From CBDIHH01 sp965279095 (GTDB lineage Bacteria > Pseudomonadota > Alphaproteobacteria > Caulobacterales > Caulobacteraceae), in NCBI GenBank assembly GCA_965279095.1, contig CBDIHH010000007.1, positions 930,001 through 994,000 on the forward strand: a stretch of DNA of 64,000 bases. The letters run 5' to 3'. The translations under genes and the position numbers were made by a program. Under the pieces are notes generated by a model, which did no database searches, was not told where the DNA came from, and saw only the letters and a program-made list of their open reading frames with translations. Of this stretch, positions 7,844 to 18,562 are shown one piece after another. The first letter of the stretch is position 1; each line of letters opens with the position of its first letter.

Positions 7844-8992
7844 TCAGCCCACCACCAGCTCCCCGATCACCCGGTCGAGCAGCAGTCGCCCGGCGGGGGT
7901 GGCGGCGAGGCGGCCGTCTGACCGGACCAGCAGCCCGGCCTCCACTAAGTCGGCCAGCCGGACCATCGGCAGGGCCGCGAGCTCGGCCAGGGGCACGCCC
8001 TCGCTGATCCGCAGGCCCAGCATCAGCCGCTCCTCGGCGCGGGCGACGGCGTCCAGGGTCTCGCGCGCCGCGAAGCCGACCCCCGCCTGGGCCACCGCGG
8101 CGACATAGGCGCCGATCCCCGCCTGGGCCTCGGTGGCGACGCGGGCGCCGTCCAGGGTCAGCCGCCCGTGGGCGCCGGGGCCGGCGCCGACATAGTCCTC
8201 GCCGCGCCAGTAGACGAGGTTGTGGCGGGCCTCGGCCCCCGGCCGGGCGTGGTTGGAGACCTCGTAAGCGGCGAAGCCCTCGGCCTCCAGCACCGCCTGG
8301 GTGACCTCGTAGAGCCGGGCGGAGCGGTCGGGATCCAGGGGACTGAACACCCGCCGCCGCACGGCCCGGTCGAAGGCGGCGCCCGGCTCGATGGTCAGCT
8401 GGTAGGGCGACAGGTGGTCGGGACCCAGGGCGACCATCCGCGCCAGCTCCTCGCGCCAAGCCGCTTCGCCGTGGCCGGGGCGGGCGTAGATCAGGTCCAC
8501 CGACAGGTTGTCGAACAGGGACCGGGCGTGGGCGATGGCCCGCAGGGCCTGGGCGGCGTCATGGTTGCGGCCGAGGAACTTCAGGGCCGCATCATCGAGG
8601 GATTGCACGCCGAGGGACAGGCGATTGACGCCGGCCGCGGCGAAGCCCTCGAACCGCCCGCTCTCGGCATCGGTGGGATTGGCTTCCAGGGTCACCTCCA
8701 CCCGGGGCGCGGGGGTCCACAGGCGGCGCGCTTCCTCGACGATGGCCGCCACCCAGGCGGGGTCCATCAGCGACGGCGTGCCCCCGCCGAAGAAGACCGA
8801 CACCAGGGTGCGCGGCCCGGTCAGGGCCGCCTGGGCGCGCAGGTCGTCCAGGATGGCCGCGGCGAGCCTGGCCTGTTCGTCAACCTTGCCCCGGTCGCGC
8901 ACGACATTGAAGTCGCAGTAGGGACAGATGCGCGCGCAATAGGGCCAGTGGATGTAGACGCCCAGGGCCGGGGGGGCGGCCGGCGGGCTCAA
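7844..8992 (-). CDS. hemW: Radical SAM heme chaperone HemW
   Basis: 382 residues if started at TTG 8992. The radical-SAM cluster motif C-x3-C-x2-C (C-A-R-I-C-P-Y-C) sits near residue 20, followed by F-F-G-G-G-T-P-S SAM-binding residues. HemW proteins resemble coproporphyrinogen oxidase HemN but act in heme delivery; the genomic link with rdgB is typical of HemW. The TTG overlaps the rdgB stop (TTGA), and no ATG or GTG lies between that point and the cluster motif. A longer frame upstream is a shadow of rdgB. Confidence 0.9.
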   Translation of the reverse strand: MSPPAAPPALGVYIHWPYCARICPYCDFNVVRDRGKVDEQARLAAAILDDLRAQAALTGPRTLVSVFFGGGTPSLMDPAWVAAIVEEARRLWTPAPRVEVTLEANPTDAESGRFEGFAAAGVNRLSLGVQSLDDAALKFLGRNHDAAQALRAIAHARSLFDNLSVDLIYARPGHGEAAWREELARMVALGPDHLSPYQLTIEPGAAFDRAVRRRVFSPLDPDRSARLYEVTQAVLEAEGFAAYEVSNHARPGAEARHNLVYWRGEDYVGAGPGAHGRLTLDGARVATEAQAGIGAYVAAVAQAGVGFAARETLDAVARAEERLMLGLRISEGVPLAELAALPMVRLADLVEAGLLVRSDGRLAATPAGRLLLDRVIGELVVG

Positions 8993-9588
8993 AACAGGGC
9001 GGCCCGCAACTGGGCGAAGGCCAGGGCGCGGTGGCTGATGGCGTCCTTGGCGGCGGGGTTCATCTCGCCGAAGGTCTGGCCGCCCCCCTGCGGCGTGAAG
9101 ATCGGGTCGTAGCCGAAGCCGTTCAGGCCCCGGCCGGGAAAGGTCAGCGCCCCATGGACGCGGCCTTCCACCACCACCGCCGGGCCAAACGGCCAGGCCA
9201 CCGCCAGGGCGCAGGTGAAATAGGCGGCAGGGTCCTCCGCCCCGGCCTCCTCCAGCCGCTGCTCGACCTTGGCCATGGCCAGGGCGAAGTCCTTCTCCGG
9301 CCCGGCCCATCTGGCGGAGAAGATCCCCGGCGCCCCGTCCAGGGCGGGCACGGACAGGCCGGAGTCGTCGGCCAGGGCGACCAGGCCGCTGGCGTCGGCG
9401 GCGGCCCGGGCCTTCAGCAGGGCGTTGCCCACGAAGGTCGACTCCGTCTCGTCCGGCTCGGCCAGCCCGATCGAGCCCGCCGTGACCACGTCGAAGAGGC
9501 CGTCCAGCAGGGCGGCCAGTTCCCTGGCCTTGCCCGGATTGTGCGTGGCCGCGACAATGCGGCATCCCGGCTCGAGTTTCAGGGCCAT
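8989..9588 (-). CDS. rdgB: RdgB/HAM1 XTP/dITP pyrophosphatase
   Basis: 199 residues. It hydrolyses non-canonical purine triphosphates (dITP, XTP) and so prevents their incorporation into DNA. Family motifs are present in order: T-H-N-P-G-K at the N-terminus, D-D-S-G-L in the middle (catalytic acidic residues), F-G-Y-D-P-I-F and S-H-R-A-L-A near the end. The ATG is at 9588. It overlaps hemW by four bases and diverges from the GST gene at 9619. Confidence 0.95.
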   Translation of the reverse strand: MALKLEPGCRIVAATHNPGKARELAALLDGLFDVVTAGSIGLAEPDETESTFVGNALLKARAAADASGLVALADDSGLSVPALDGAPGIFSARWAGPEKDFALAMAKVEQRLEEAGAEDPAAYFTCALAVAWPFGPAVVVEGRVHGALTFPGRGLNGFGYDPIFTPQGGGQTFGEMNPAAKDAISHRALAFAQLRAALF

Positions 9589-9618
9589 TGTCGCCTGCCT
9601 GTGTGAGGTCCGTTGCTC

Positions 9619-10209
9619 ATGAAACTGTTCTATGCCGCCACATCGCCGTTCGCGCGAAAGGTTTTGGTCCTGGCCAAGGAGTTGGGGGTCGACGCCCGCA
9701 TCGACCTGGTGGCCATCAACCCCTGGACGGACGAGTCCCTGCGCGCGGCCAACCCCTTCTCCCAGGTGCCGACCCTGGTGCTGGAGGACGGGACCGGGCT
9801 GCACGACTCATCGGTGATCTGCGACTACCTCGACGAGGTCGGCGGACGACGGCTGATCCCGGCGGCCGGACCGCAGCGGGTGCGGGCCCTGCGGCTGCAG
9901 GCCCTGGGCGACGGGGTGTGCGCGGCGGCGGTGCGGCGCATCCGCGAGACCCTGCGCGACGAGGGCGACCGGCACGCGGACGTCATCGACCGCCAGAGCC
10001 AGGCCATGGCCGCGGGGATGGACCGGCTGGAGGCCATGGACCTCGGCGACGACTTTGCCCTGGGCGAGATCGCCGTGGCCTGCGCCTGCGGCTACCTGGA
10101 CCTGCGCTTCCCCGGCGATCGCTGGCGCGAGGGCCGGCCGAGGCTGACGGCCTGGTATGAGCGGATGGCGCAGCGGCCGTCGATGGTCGAGACCGCCCCG
10201 CCGACCTGA
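9619..10209 (+). CDS. Glutathione S-transferase family protein
   Basis: 196 residues. The N-terminal thioredoxin fold begins M-K-L-F-Y-A-A-T-S-P-F-A-R-K-V, with Ser at the usual activating position, and has the cis-Pro motif S-Q-V-P-T-L near residue 49 and D-S-S-V-I-C-D-Y for the gamma-glutamyl site. A short all-helical C-terminal domain follows. The ATG at 9619 is preferred to a TTG six bases upstream because it begins directly with the first beta strand. Its substrate is unknown. Confidence 0.88.
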   Translation: MKLFYAATSPFARKVLVLAKELGVDARIDLVAINPWTDESLRAANPFSQVPTLVLEDGTGLHDSSVICDYLDEVGGRRLIPAAGPQRVRALRLQALGDGVCAAAVRRIRETLRDEGDRHADVIDRQSQAMAAGMDRLEAMDLGDDFALGEIAVACACGYLDLRFPGDRWREGRPRLTAWYERMAQRPSMVETAPPT

Positions 10210-10211
10210 GC

Positions 10212-10247
10212 CTCTCCTCCCCCGCGCCAGAGCGCGGGGGAGGAGAG
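10212..10247. terminator. Strong bidirectional terminator hairpin
   Basis: A 16-base arm (10212-10227) pairs perfectly with 10232-10247 around a four-base loop (caga). It lies between the convergent GST (stop 10209) and rph (stop 10262), where a shared terminator is expected. No long T-tract follows. Confidence 0.75.
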
Positions 10248-10261
10248 AGGGCCGGCGGGCC

Positions 10262-10975
<714 letters not shown>

Positions 10976-10998
10976 GAGCTGGGTTCCGTAGGGCGCGC

Positions 10999-11029
10999 CT
11001 TGCGCCCGGATGCGCGGCGCTTATCCTAG
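10999..11029 (+). promoter_or_regulatory. Putative RpoH heat-shock promoter of hrcA-grpE
   Basis: CTTG at 10999-11002, a 17-base spacer, then CTTATCCTAG at 11020-11029. This fits the alphaproteobacterial sigma-32 pattern CTTG-N17-CYTATNTNNG with one mismatch. It lies 57 bases upstream of the hrcA ATG. The hrcA-grpE operon of Caulobacter is known to be sigma-32 driven. Confidence 0.65.
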
Positions 11030-11086
11030 ATTGCGGCGCGGCCTCCAACCCCTATCGCGCGCTGTCCCGTTCAACCTGGCGAACCC

Positions 11087-12157
11087 ATGAACCTTCTGTC
11101 CGCCGGAGCCTCCACCGCGACCCTGGGCCAGCTCGACGAGCGGGCCCGCGACATCTTCCGCCGCATCGTCGAGAGCTATCTGGAAACCGGCGAGCCGGTG
11201 GGGTCGCGAACCCTGTCGCGGGGGGGCATGTCCCTGTCCCCCGCGTCGATCCGCAACACCATGCAGGATCTGACCCACCTGGGCCTGCTGGGCGCCCCCC
11301 ACGTGAGCGCCGGCCGCCTGCCCACCCACATGGGCCTGCGGCTGTTCGTCGACGGGCTGATGGAGGTGGGCGACGTCGGCGAGGACGAGCGCCGCCAGAT
11401 CGAGGGCCGCCTGGCCTCTCGCGGACGCAGCTTCGAGGACGCCCTGGACGAGGCCTCGTCCCTGCTGTCGGGCCTGGCCGGAGGCGCGGGGGTGGTGGTC
11501 GCCCCGGTGCGTGACGCCGGGGTCAAGCACATGGAGTTCGTCGCCCTGGGCGCCGACCAGGCCCTCGCGGTGGTGGTGTTCGACGACGGCACGGTGGAGA
11601 ACCGGCTGATGCACCGCTCGGCCGGCATGACCCAGTCGGCCCTGCAGGAGGCCTCCAACTTCCTCAACGCGCGCCTGCGCGGCCGCACCCTGGCGGAGGC
11701 CAAGGCCGAGTTCGGCGCCGAGCTGGAGAGCGCGCGTCAGGCCCTCAACGAGACCGCCGCCAAGCTGGTGCAGGAGGGGCTGGCCGCCTGGGGCGGGGGC
11801 GGCGAGACCGAGCGCGCCCTGATCGTGCGCGGGCGCGCCAACCTGCTGGATGACCTCGGGGCGATGGAGGACCTGGAGCGGGTGCGGATGCTGTTCGAGG
11901 ATCTCGAGCAGAAGGAACAGCTCATCGGCCTGCTCGACGACGTCAAGGAGGCGCAGGGGGTGCGGATCTTCATCGGGGCCGAGACGCGGCTTTTCTCGTT
12001 GTCGGGTTCCGCCGTCATCGCGGCGCCCTATATGAACGGGCAAAAGCGGGTGGTCGGCTCGATCGGCGTGATCGGTCCCGCCCGCTTGAACTATGCGCGC
12101 ATCATCCCGTTGGTGGACTATACCGCCCGGGTCCTGGGGCGCCTGCTCGAGAACTAG
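11087..12157 (+). CDS. hrcA: Heat-inducible transcription repressor HrcA
   Basis: 356 residues. HrcA represses genes with CIRCE operators (classically groESL). The winged-helix N-terminus has 'E-P-V-G-S-R-T-L' followed by 'L-S-P-A-S-I-R-N-T-M' (recognition helix), and 'G-R-L-P-T' just after, all strongly conserved. The C-terminal GAF-like domain ends in 'A-R-L-N-Y-A-R-I-I-P-L-V-D-Y', also typical. grpE follows after 11 bases. Confidence 0.96.
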   Translation: MNLLSAGASTATLGQLDERARDIFRRIVESYLETGEPVGSRTLSRGGMSLSPASIRNTMQDLTHLGLLGAPHVSAGRLPTHMGLRLFVDGLMEVGDVGEDERRQIEGRLASRGRSFEDALDEASSLLSGLAGGAGVVVAPVRDAGVKHMEFVALGADQALAVVVFDDGTVENRLMHRSAGMTQSALQEASNFLNARLRGRTLAEAKAEFGAELESARQALNETAAKLVQEGLAAWGGGGETERALIVRGRANLLDDLGAMEDLERVRMLFEDLEQKEQLIGLLDDVKEAQGVRIFIGAETRLFSLSGSAVIAAPYMNGQKRVVGSIGVIGPARLNYARIIPLVDYTARVLGRLLEN

Positions 12158-12168
12158 AGGATAAGTTT

Positions 12169-12792
12169 ATGACCGACGATTACGCGGCGGGGCGTCCCGA
12201 CCAGGACGCGCTCGAGGCCGAGGCCGACGCCCTCCTGGCCGGCGACGACGACGACGACGGCGTCGCCGCCCTCAAGGCCGAGGTGGCCGCCCTCAAGGAC
12301 CAGCTGCTGCGCTATGCCGCCGAGGCCGAGAACACCAAGCGCCGCGCTGAGCGCGAGGCCAATGACGCGCGCGCCTACGCCATCCAGAAGTTCGCCTCCG
12401 CGCTGCTGGGCGTCGCCGACAACCTGTCGCGAGCCCTGCAGCACGCCCCCAAGGAGTCCGTCGACGACGCCTTCAAGAACTTCCTGCTCGGGATCGAGAT
12501 GACCGAGAAGGAGCTGATGGGCGCCTTCGAGCGCAACGGGCTGAAGAAGATCGACCCGCAGCCGGGCGAGAAGTTTGATCCGCACCGCCACCAGGCGGTG
12601 ATCCAGCAGGAGACCACGGCGGTGGAGCCCGGCAGCGTCGTGGCCGTGCTGCAGGCCGGCTATGAGCTGATGGGCCGCAACGTCCGCCCGGCCATGGTGG
12701 CGGTGGCGGCCAAGGGCGCAGCCCCGGAGGCCGTCAATCCCTACGCCGCCCATGCGGACGACGCCGGCGGGGCGGTGGACACCAAGGCCTGA
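12169..12792 (+). CDS. grpE: GrpE nucleotide exchange factor
   Basis: 207 residues. It releases ADP from DnaK. It has an acidic N-terminal tail with D-D-D-D-D, then a long helix (about residues 28-90) containing the conserved R-x-x-A-E-x-E-N-x-x-R-R register, and a C-terminal beta-domain with the signature F-D-P-x-x-H-Q-A-V and V-x-x-V-L-Q-x-G-Y. Operon with hrcA. Confidence 0.96.
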   Translation: MTDDYAAGRPDQDALEAEADALLAGDDDDDGVAALKAEVAALKDQLLRYAAEAENTKRRAEREANDARAYAIQKFASALLGVADNLSRALQHAPKESVDDAFKNFLLGIEMTEKELMGAFERNGLKKIDPQPGEKFDPHRHQAVIQQETTAVEPGSVVAVLQAGYELMGRNVRPAMVAVAAKGAAPEAVNPYAAHADDAGGAVDTKA

Positions 12793-12798
12793 GCCCCC

Positions 12799-13392
12799 TT
12801 AGGCGGCGCGGCGCAGGGTGAGATTGAGGCGCCCGCCGCCGGGGATCAGCCTCGACGAGCCGGGGATGATGCGGTCCACCCCATGGAAGGCCAGCCGCGC
12901 CGGCCCGGCCAGGATGCAGGCGTCTCCCGAGGTCAGGCGCACCTGGCCGGTGGGATCCCGGCGACTGGTCCCGCCCAGGCGGAACAGGGCGGTGTCGCCC
13001 AGAGACAGGGACAGCACCGGAACCGTCAGGTCGGCCTCGTCCCGGTCCTGGTGCAGCCCCATGCGGGCGCCGTCACGATACAGGTTCACAAGGCAGGCGT
13101 CCGGCCGGGGCGCGCCGCCGGTCAGCCGGTCCCACAGGGGCAGCAGCATGGGCGGCATGGCCGGCCACGGCCGGCCGGTAACGGGGTGCCGAGTCTCGTA
13201 GCGATAGCCCGACCGGTCGCTGTACCAGCCCCGCTCGCCCAGGCTGGTCATGTGCACGGACATCGCCTGGCCCCCCGGGGTGACCGGGCTGAAGAAGGGC
13301 GCATCCTCGGCCGCCGCCAGCACCGCGCGCGCGAGCTCGGCCTGGGCGGCGGGGTCCAGGGCGGCGGGGAAGAGCTGGAAGCCGGCTATCAC
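12799..13392 (-). CDS. alkB: AlkB-type 2-oxoglutarate/Fe(II) dioxygenase
   Basis: 197 residues from a GTG. AlkB repairs alkylated bases by oxidative demethylation. The iron ligands are visible: H-Q-D (H-x-D) near residue 113 and a distal His in 'L-A-F-H-G-V-D-R'. The 2-oxoglutarate-binding R-x5-R pattern appears at the end (R-L-N-L-T-L-R). N-L-Y and L-S-L-G-D-x-A-x-F-R-L-G-G are AlkB hallmarks. It converges with grpE, with 6 bases between the stops. Confidence 0.92.
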   Translation of the reverse strand: MIAGFQLFPAALDPAAQAELARAVLAAAEDAPFFSPVTPGGQAMSVHMTSLGERGWYSDRSGYRYETRHPVTGRPWPAMPPMLLPLWDRLTGGAPRPDACLVNLYRDGARMGLHQDRDEADLTVPVLSLSLGDTALFRLGGTSRRDPTGQVRLTSGDACILAGPARLAFHGVDRIIPGSSRLIPGGGRLNLTLRRAA

Positions 13393-13487
13393 GGCCCGAG
13401 GATAGGCCAGGCGCGGCGGCGGCGAAAGCGCGGGCGGACCCTGGATCGTGTTCGCTAGAGACAGAATTGCCTAACCCCATCCCGATC

Positions 13488-13535
13488 CTCCCGGCGCCCT
13501 TCGACGCCGCCTGCGGCGTCGAAGGGCGCCGGGAG
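13488..13535. repeat. Perfect 23-bp hairpin
   Basis: Bases 13488-13510 are the exact reverse complement of 13513-13535, with only two bases between. Flanking sequences extend the symmetry: aaccccat at 13473-13480 and atggggtt at 13548-13555. It lies downstream of the leftward gene ending at 13580 and upstream of alkB. It could serve as a terminator or be an intergenic palindromic element. Confidence 0.8.
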
Positions 13536-13579
13536 ATCGGGAAATTGATGGGGTTGGTTACAACGAGAGCAAACTCGCC

Positions 13580-14047
13580 CTAGGCCGCCGCGGGCAGGCC
13601 GAACACCGCCCGCCAGTTGGCGGGGTTGTAGCTGCGCCGGTAGTCGGCCTGCATCTCGGCGGTGACCACCTCCAGCATGATGGCGTTCTCGACCCACAGC
13701 TCGATCACGTCGAACATCCCGCCGCGGCTGCACACCAGGGCCCGCCAGCCCTCGCGCGCGGCGATGGCCAGGACATCCTCGACGGCGCGGGTGGTGCCGA
13801 CCAGCAGATGCCAGGCGCTGGCGCCCGCCTCATTGGCCCGGCCGCCAGGCTGGGTGTCGGTCTCGCCCTGGGTGAAGGGCCGGTCCCGGGGAATGACCTC
13901 GACGCTGGAGGTCTCGTCGAGGCCCGAGAAGACCATGCGCGACTGGGGCCAGGGCGGGAACGGCAGGTCCTGGCCGCCGAGGATCTCGGCGAGGACCCGG
14001 GCGACCCGGGCGGTGTCGTCGGCGGGAATGGATGCGTGGAAGATCAT
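13580..14047 (-). CDS. Conserved hypothetical protein, possible VOC/glyoxalase-like fold
   Basis: 155 residues from ATG 14047 (M-I-F-H-A-S-I-P). The layout is two halves: an N-terminal half ending in a strand M-V-F-S-G-L and an S-V-E-V-I-P strand, and a second half beginning with 'S-A-W-H-L-L-V' and ending with 'V-I-E-L-W-V-E-N-A-I-M-L-E-V'. The strand pattern suggests a vicinal-oxygen-chelate type fold, but metal ligands are not obvious. It lies 5 bases after the TetR gene in the same direction, so the two are probably co-transcribed. Confidence 0.6.
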   Translation of the reverse strand: MIFHASIPADDTARVARVLAEILGGQDLPFPPWPQSRMVFSGLDETSSVEVIPRDRPFTQGETDTQPGGRANEAGASAWHLLVGTTRAVEDVLAIAAREGWRALVCSRGGMFDVIELWVENAIMLEVVTAEMQADYRRSYNPANWRAVFGLPAAA

Positions 14048-14052
14048 GGCGT

Positions 14053-14649
14053 TTACCCCCTGGTGCTGGCGCCGTGGTGCAAGAGCGTGCGGATGGAGTC
14101 GCTGGCGGCCCGCCCGGCCTCGGCGCCGGACAGGCCCCAGTAGTCCTTCATGGTCAGCCAGGCGGTGGCCGAATAGAGCAGCTGCACGGAGGCGCACAGA
14201 CGGGTGAAATCGGGCTCCTCCAGATCGGGCGCGGCGTCGCGCACCGCCAGCCGGATGGCGCGCTGGCGCTCGTCATTGACCTTCAGGCGCACCTCGCGGC
14301 CCTGGCGCGAGGCCAGCATGCCGCGCAGCACCGCCTCGTGATCGTCGAAGAAGGCGAACACCCGCTCGGGCAGGGCGATCAGCTCCGCCGCGGTGGTGGG
14401 GAAGGCCTCGATCCGCAGGGCGCCGTGCAGCCACGTCCAGAAGGCGTCCATGAGGGCGTCCTTGGTGGGGAAGTGGCGATAGACGGTGCGCTCGGCGACC
14501 CCGGCCTCGGCGGCGATCTCGGCGAAGTTGAGATCCTCCAGGGCGCTGTCCTCCAGCCGCCGGCCCACCGCCTCGAGGATGAGGTCGCGGGTGCCGGCCT
14601 TCTGGCGGTCGCGCAGGGCGCTGGCGTATCGGGGGGCGGCGTCATTCAT
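14053..14649 (-). CDS. TetR-family transcriptional regulator
   Basis: 198 residues. The N-terminal helix-turn-helix is clear: 'F-A-E-I-A-A-E-A-G-V-A-E-R-T-V-Y-R-H-F' followed by 'T-K-D-A-L-M', which is diagnostic of TetR repressors. The C-terminal half is all helical, the usual ligand/dimer domain. A palindrome overlaps its own start codon, which suggests autoregulation. The co-oriented 155-residue protein is the likeliest partner or target. The ligand is unknown. Confidence 0.9.
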   Translation of the reverse strand: MNDAAPRYASALRDRQKAGTRDLILEAVGRRLEDSALEDLNFAEIAAEAGVAERTVYRHFPTKDALMDAFWTWLHGALRIEAFPTTAAELIALPERVFAFFDDHEAVLRGMLASRQGREVRLKVNDERQRAIRLAVRDAAPDLEEPDFTRLCASVQLLYSATAWLTMKDYWGLSGAEAGRAASDSIRTLLHHGASTRG

Positions 14650-14665
14650 GTCAGTAAGTTTGACA
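14649..14665. promoter_or_regulatory. Candidate TetR operator
   Basis: TGTCA (14649-14653), seven bases, TGACA (14661-14665): a perfect inverted repeat that overlaps the first base of the tetR ATG. A further TGTCA half-site follows at about 14680. Position and symmetry suit an autorepressor site. Confidence 0.5.
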
Positions 14666-14723
14666 TCAATACGGACCGGCTGTCAACACCCCGGCGATTC
14701 CCCGTCCCAGGGGGTCCGCGGGC

Positions 14724-14754
14724 CTTGCGCCGATGGCGCTGCTTCCCATATGCG
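14724..14754 (+). promoter_or_regulatory. Putative RpoH heat-shock promoter of dnaK
   Basis: CTTG at 14724-14727, a 17-base spacer, and CCCATATGCG at 14745-14754. It fits CTTG-N17-CYTATNTNNG with one mismatch and also resembles the classical CCCCATNT -10 box. The leader to the dnaK ATG would be about 150 bases. Caulobacter dnaK is known to have a sigma-32 promoter. Confidence 0.7.
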
Positions 14755-14911
14755 GCTTCGACGGAGAGCGCCGATCGTCAGGTGGCTCTCCGGCTCGATC
14801 TGGGGCATAAGCTTCGCCCCCCATCGGGACTGATCGATCACGGGGACGGAGCCACCGGCGCTTCGAAGAAGGCCCAGACGTCCGCCCGCCAAACCAGGAG
14901 CGCTTACGCTT

Positions 14912-16813
<1,902 letters not shown>

Positions 16814-16829
16814 CGATTTGAACCAGCGG

Positions 16830-16864
16830 AGCCCTCCGTTCCCCCGTTCCGGGACCGGAGGGCT
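16830..16864 (+). terminator. Terminator or attenuator between dnaK and dnaJ
   Basis: agccctccg (16830-16838) pairs perfectly with cggagggct (16856-16864), and a T-rich run follows. It sits 17 bases after the dnaK stop and should reduce read-through into dnaJ. Confidence 0.75.
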
Positions 16865-16997
16865 TTGTTGCATCATTAACCCTTCGCCCAACGGTCTTTG
16901 CCAAGCTATTGGCGAGGGGCGCTTGTCTGGGCGATGAGCCGCCCCATTTCTGTACCGAGACGTAAACGGGGCTTGGCGTTTGAAAGGGTCGGACGCT

Positions 16998-18164
16998 TTG
17001 GAAGCGCGTTGCTACTATGAAATTCTGGGGGTTTCGCGCGGCGCCGACGCCGCCGAGCTGAAATCCGCCTTCCGCAAGCTGGCCATGCAGCACCACCCGG
17101 ACCGCAATCCGGGCTGCGAGGAATCCGAGGGCCGGTTCAAGGAGCTCAACGAGGCCTATTCCATTCTCGCCGATCCGCAGAAGCGCGCCGCCTACGACCG
17201 CTACGGCCATGCCGGCGTCAAGGGCGGGCCGGCGGGCGGCGGCGGGGCCCAGGGCTTCGGCGACATCCACGACATCTTCAACGAGGTGTTCGGCGACGCC
17301 TTCGGCGACATGTTCGGCGGGCGCCGCTCCTCAGGCCCTCAGCGCGGCCAGGACCTGCGCTATGACCTGGAGATCACTCTCGAGCAGGCCTATGCGAGCG
17401 CCGAGGTCGAGATCGTGGTGCCGTCCTCGATCACCTGCGAGCCCTGCGGCGGCTCCGGCGCCAAGCCGGGCACCAGCCCCACCGTCTGCCCCAGCTGCGG
17501 CGGCGCCGGGCGGGTGCGCGCGGCCCAGGGCTTCTTCTCGGTGGAGCGCACCTGTCCCCGCTGCGGCGGCCAGGGCCGGGTGGTCTCCGACCCCTGCCGC
17601 GACTGCCATGGCCACGGCCAGGTGCGCCGCGACCGCACCCTGCAGGTGCGCATCCCCGCCGGCGTCGATGACGGCGCCCGCATCCGCCTGGCCGGCGAAG
17701 GGGACGCGGGGGCCAGGGGCGGCCCGCGCGGCGACCTCTACATCTTCCTGTCGGTGCAGCCCCACGAGCTGTTCGAGCGCGACGGACTGGACCTGCACTG
17801 CGTGGCCCCGGTGGCCATGTGCACGGCGGCCCTTGGCGGCGAGATCGAGGTCCCCTGCCTGAAGCTGGCCGACGCCGACGCCGTGGAGTGCCGGTCCAAG
17901 GTCAAGATCCCCGAGGGATCCCAGACCGGCCGCACCGTGCGGCTCAAGGGCAAGGGCATGCCCTCCCTGCGCTCGCGCGAACGCGGCGACCTGGTGGTGG
18001 AGCTCTATGTGGAGACCCCCACCAAGCTGACCGCCCGCCAGAAGGAACTGATCGAGGAGCTGGCCCAGTGCTGCGGCGAGGCCCACCACCCCCGCGCCGC
18101 CGGCTTCCTCGACAAGGCCAAGCGATTCTGGGACGGGATCACCCGGGCCGAAGAACGGGTCTGA
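16998..18164 (+). CDS. dnaJ: Chaperone DnaJ (Hsp40)
   Basis: 388 residues from TTG 16998. It stimulates the DnaK ATPase. The J domain begins Y-Y-E-I-L-G-V and has the H-P-D tripeptide near residue 33. A Gly/Phe-rich linker follows, then four C-x-x-C-x-G-x-G zinc repeats (about residues 140-210) and the substrate-binding beta domains. No ATG or GTG is available before the J domain. TTG 16998 has AAAGGG nine bases upstream; TTG 16980 would add six residues. The spacing from dnaK is larger than usual and holds a terminator. Confidence 0.95.
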   Translation: MEARCYYEILGVSRGADAAELKSAFRKLAMQHHPDRNPGCEESEGRFKELNEAYSILADPQKRAAYDRYGHAGVKGGPAGGGGAQGFGDIHDIFNEVFGDAFGDMFGGRRSSGPQRGQDLRYDLEITLEQAYASAEVEIVVPSSITCEPCGGSGAKPGTSPTVCPSCGGAGRVRAAQGFFSVERTCPRCGGQGRVVSDPCRDCHGHGQVRRDRTLQVRIPAGVDDGARIRLAGEGDAGARGGPRGDLYIFLSVQPHELFERDGLDLHCVAPVAMCTAALGGEIEVPCLKLADADAVECRSKVKIPEGSQTGRTVRLKGKGMPSLRSRERGDLVVELYVETPTKLTARQKELIEELAQCCGEAHHPRAAGFLDKAKRFWDGITRAEERV

Positions 18165-18247
18165 CGCCCTCGGCGGCCGCGGCCGTGTTGCCCCCTCGGC
18201 CTCGCCGGGGTTAGATCGCCCCGCCCGCGCGGGGCCGGAGGAAGACG

Positions 18248-18547
18248 ATGGCGGTCGACGGTCAGTGGAAGATCATCGTGGAGTCGCCCATGGGCCGGCA
18301 GGAGGCCACGGCCACCCTGGTGACCTCCGGCGACACCCTGTCGGGCACGGCGGTCAGCGGCTTCGGCGGCGTCGAGCTGGAGGACGGCCGCATCGACGGC
18401 GACCGCGCCACCTGGACCATCAAGATGACGGTCCCCTTCCCCATGACCCTGACATACGACGCGATCTTCGCCGGCGACACCGTGTCGGGGGACGTGGACC
18501 TGGGCATGTTCGGCAAGGTCCCGTTCAAGGGCGAACGGATCGCCTGA
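18248..18547 (+). CDS. Small conserved hypothetical protein
   Basis: 99 residues, M-A-V-D-G-Q-W at the start. It consists almost entirely of short alternating strands with Gly/Asp turns (G-D-T-L-S-G-T, G-D-T-V-S-G-D), which suggests a small beta-barrel or lipocalin-like sheet. It has no signal peptide or membrane segment. GGAGGAAG lies a few bases upstream of the ATG and supports translation. Function is not recognised. Confidence 0.7.
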   Translation: MAVDGQWKIIVESPMGRQEATATLVTSGDTLSGTAVSGFGGVELEDGRIDGDRATWTIKMTVPFPMTLTYDAIFAGDTVSGDVDLGMFGKVPFKGERIA

Positions 18548-18562
18548 CCGGTTCGTCGGGCC

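Noticed and set aside
10976..11086. Possible CIRCE operator before hrcA
   Set aside because: No TTAGCACTC-N9-GAGTGCTAA or near match is present; only a sigma-32 type promoter is seen.
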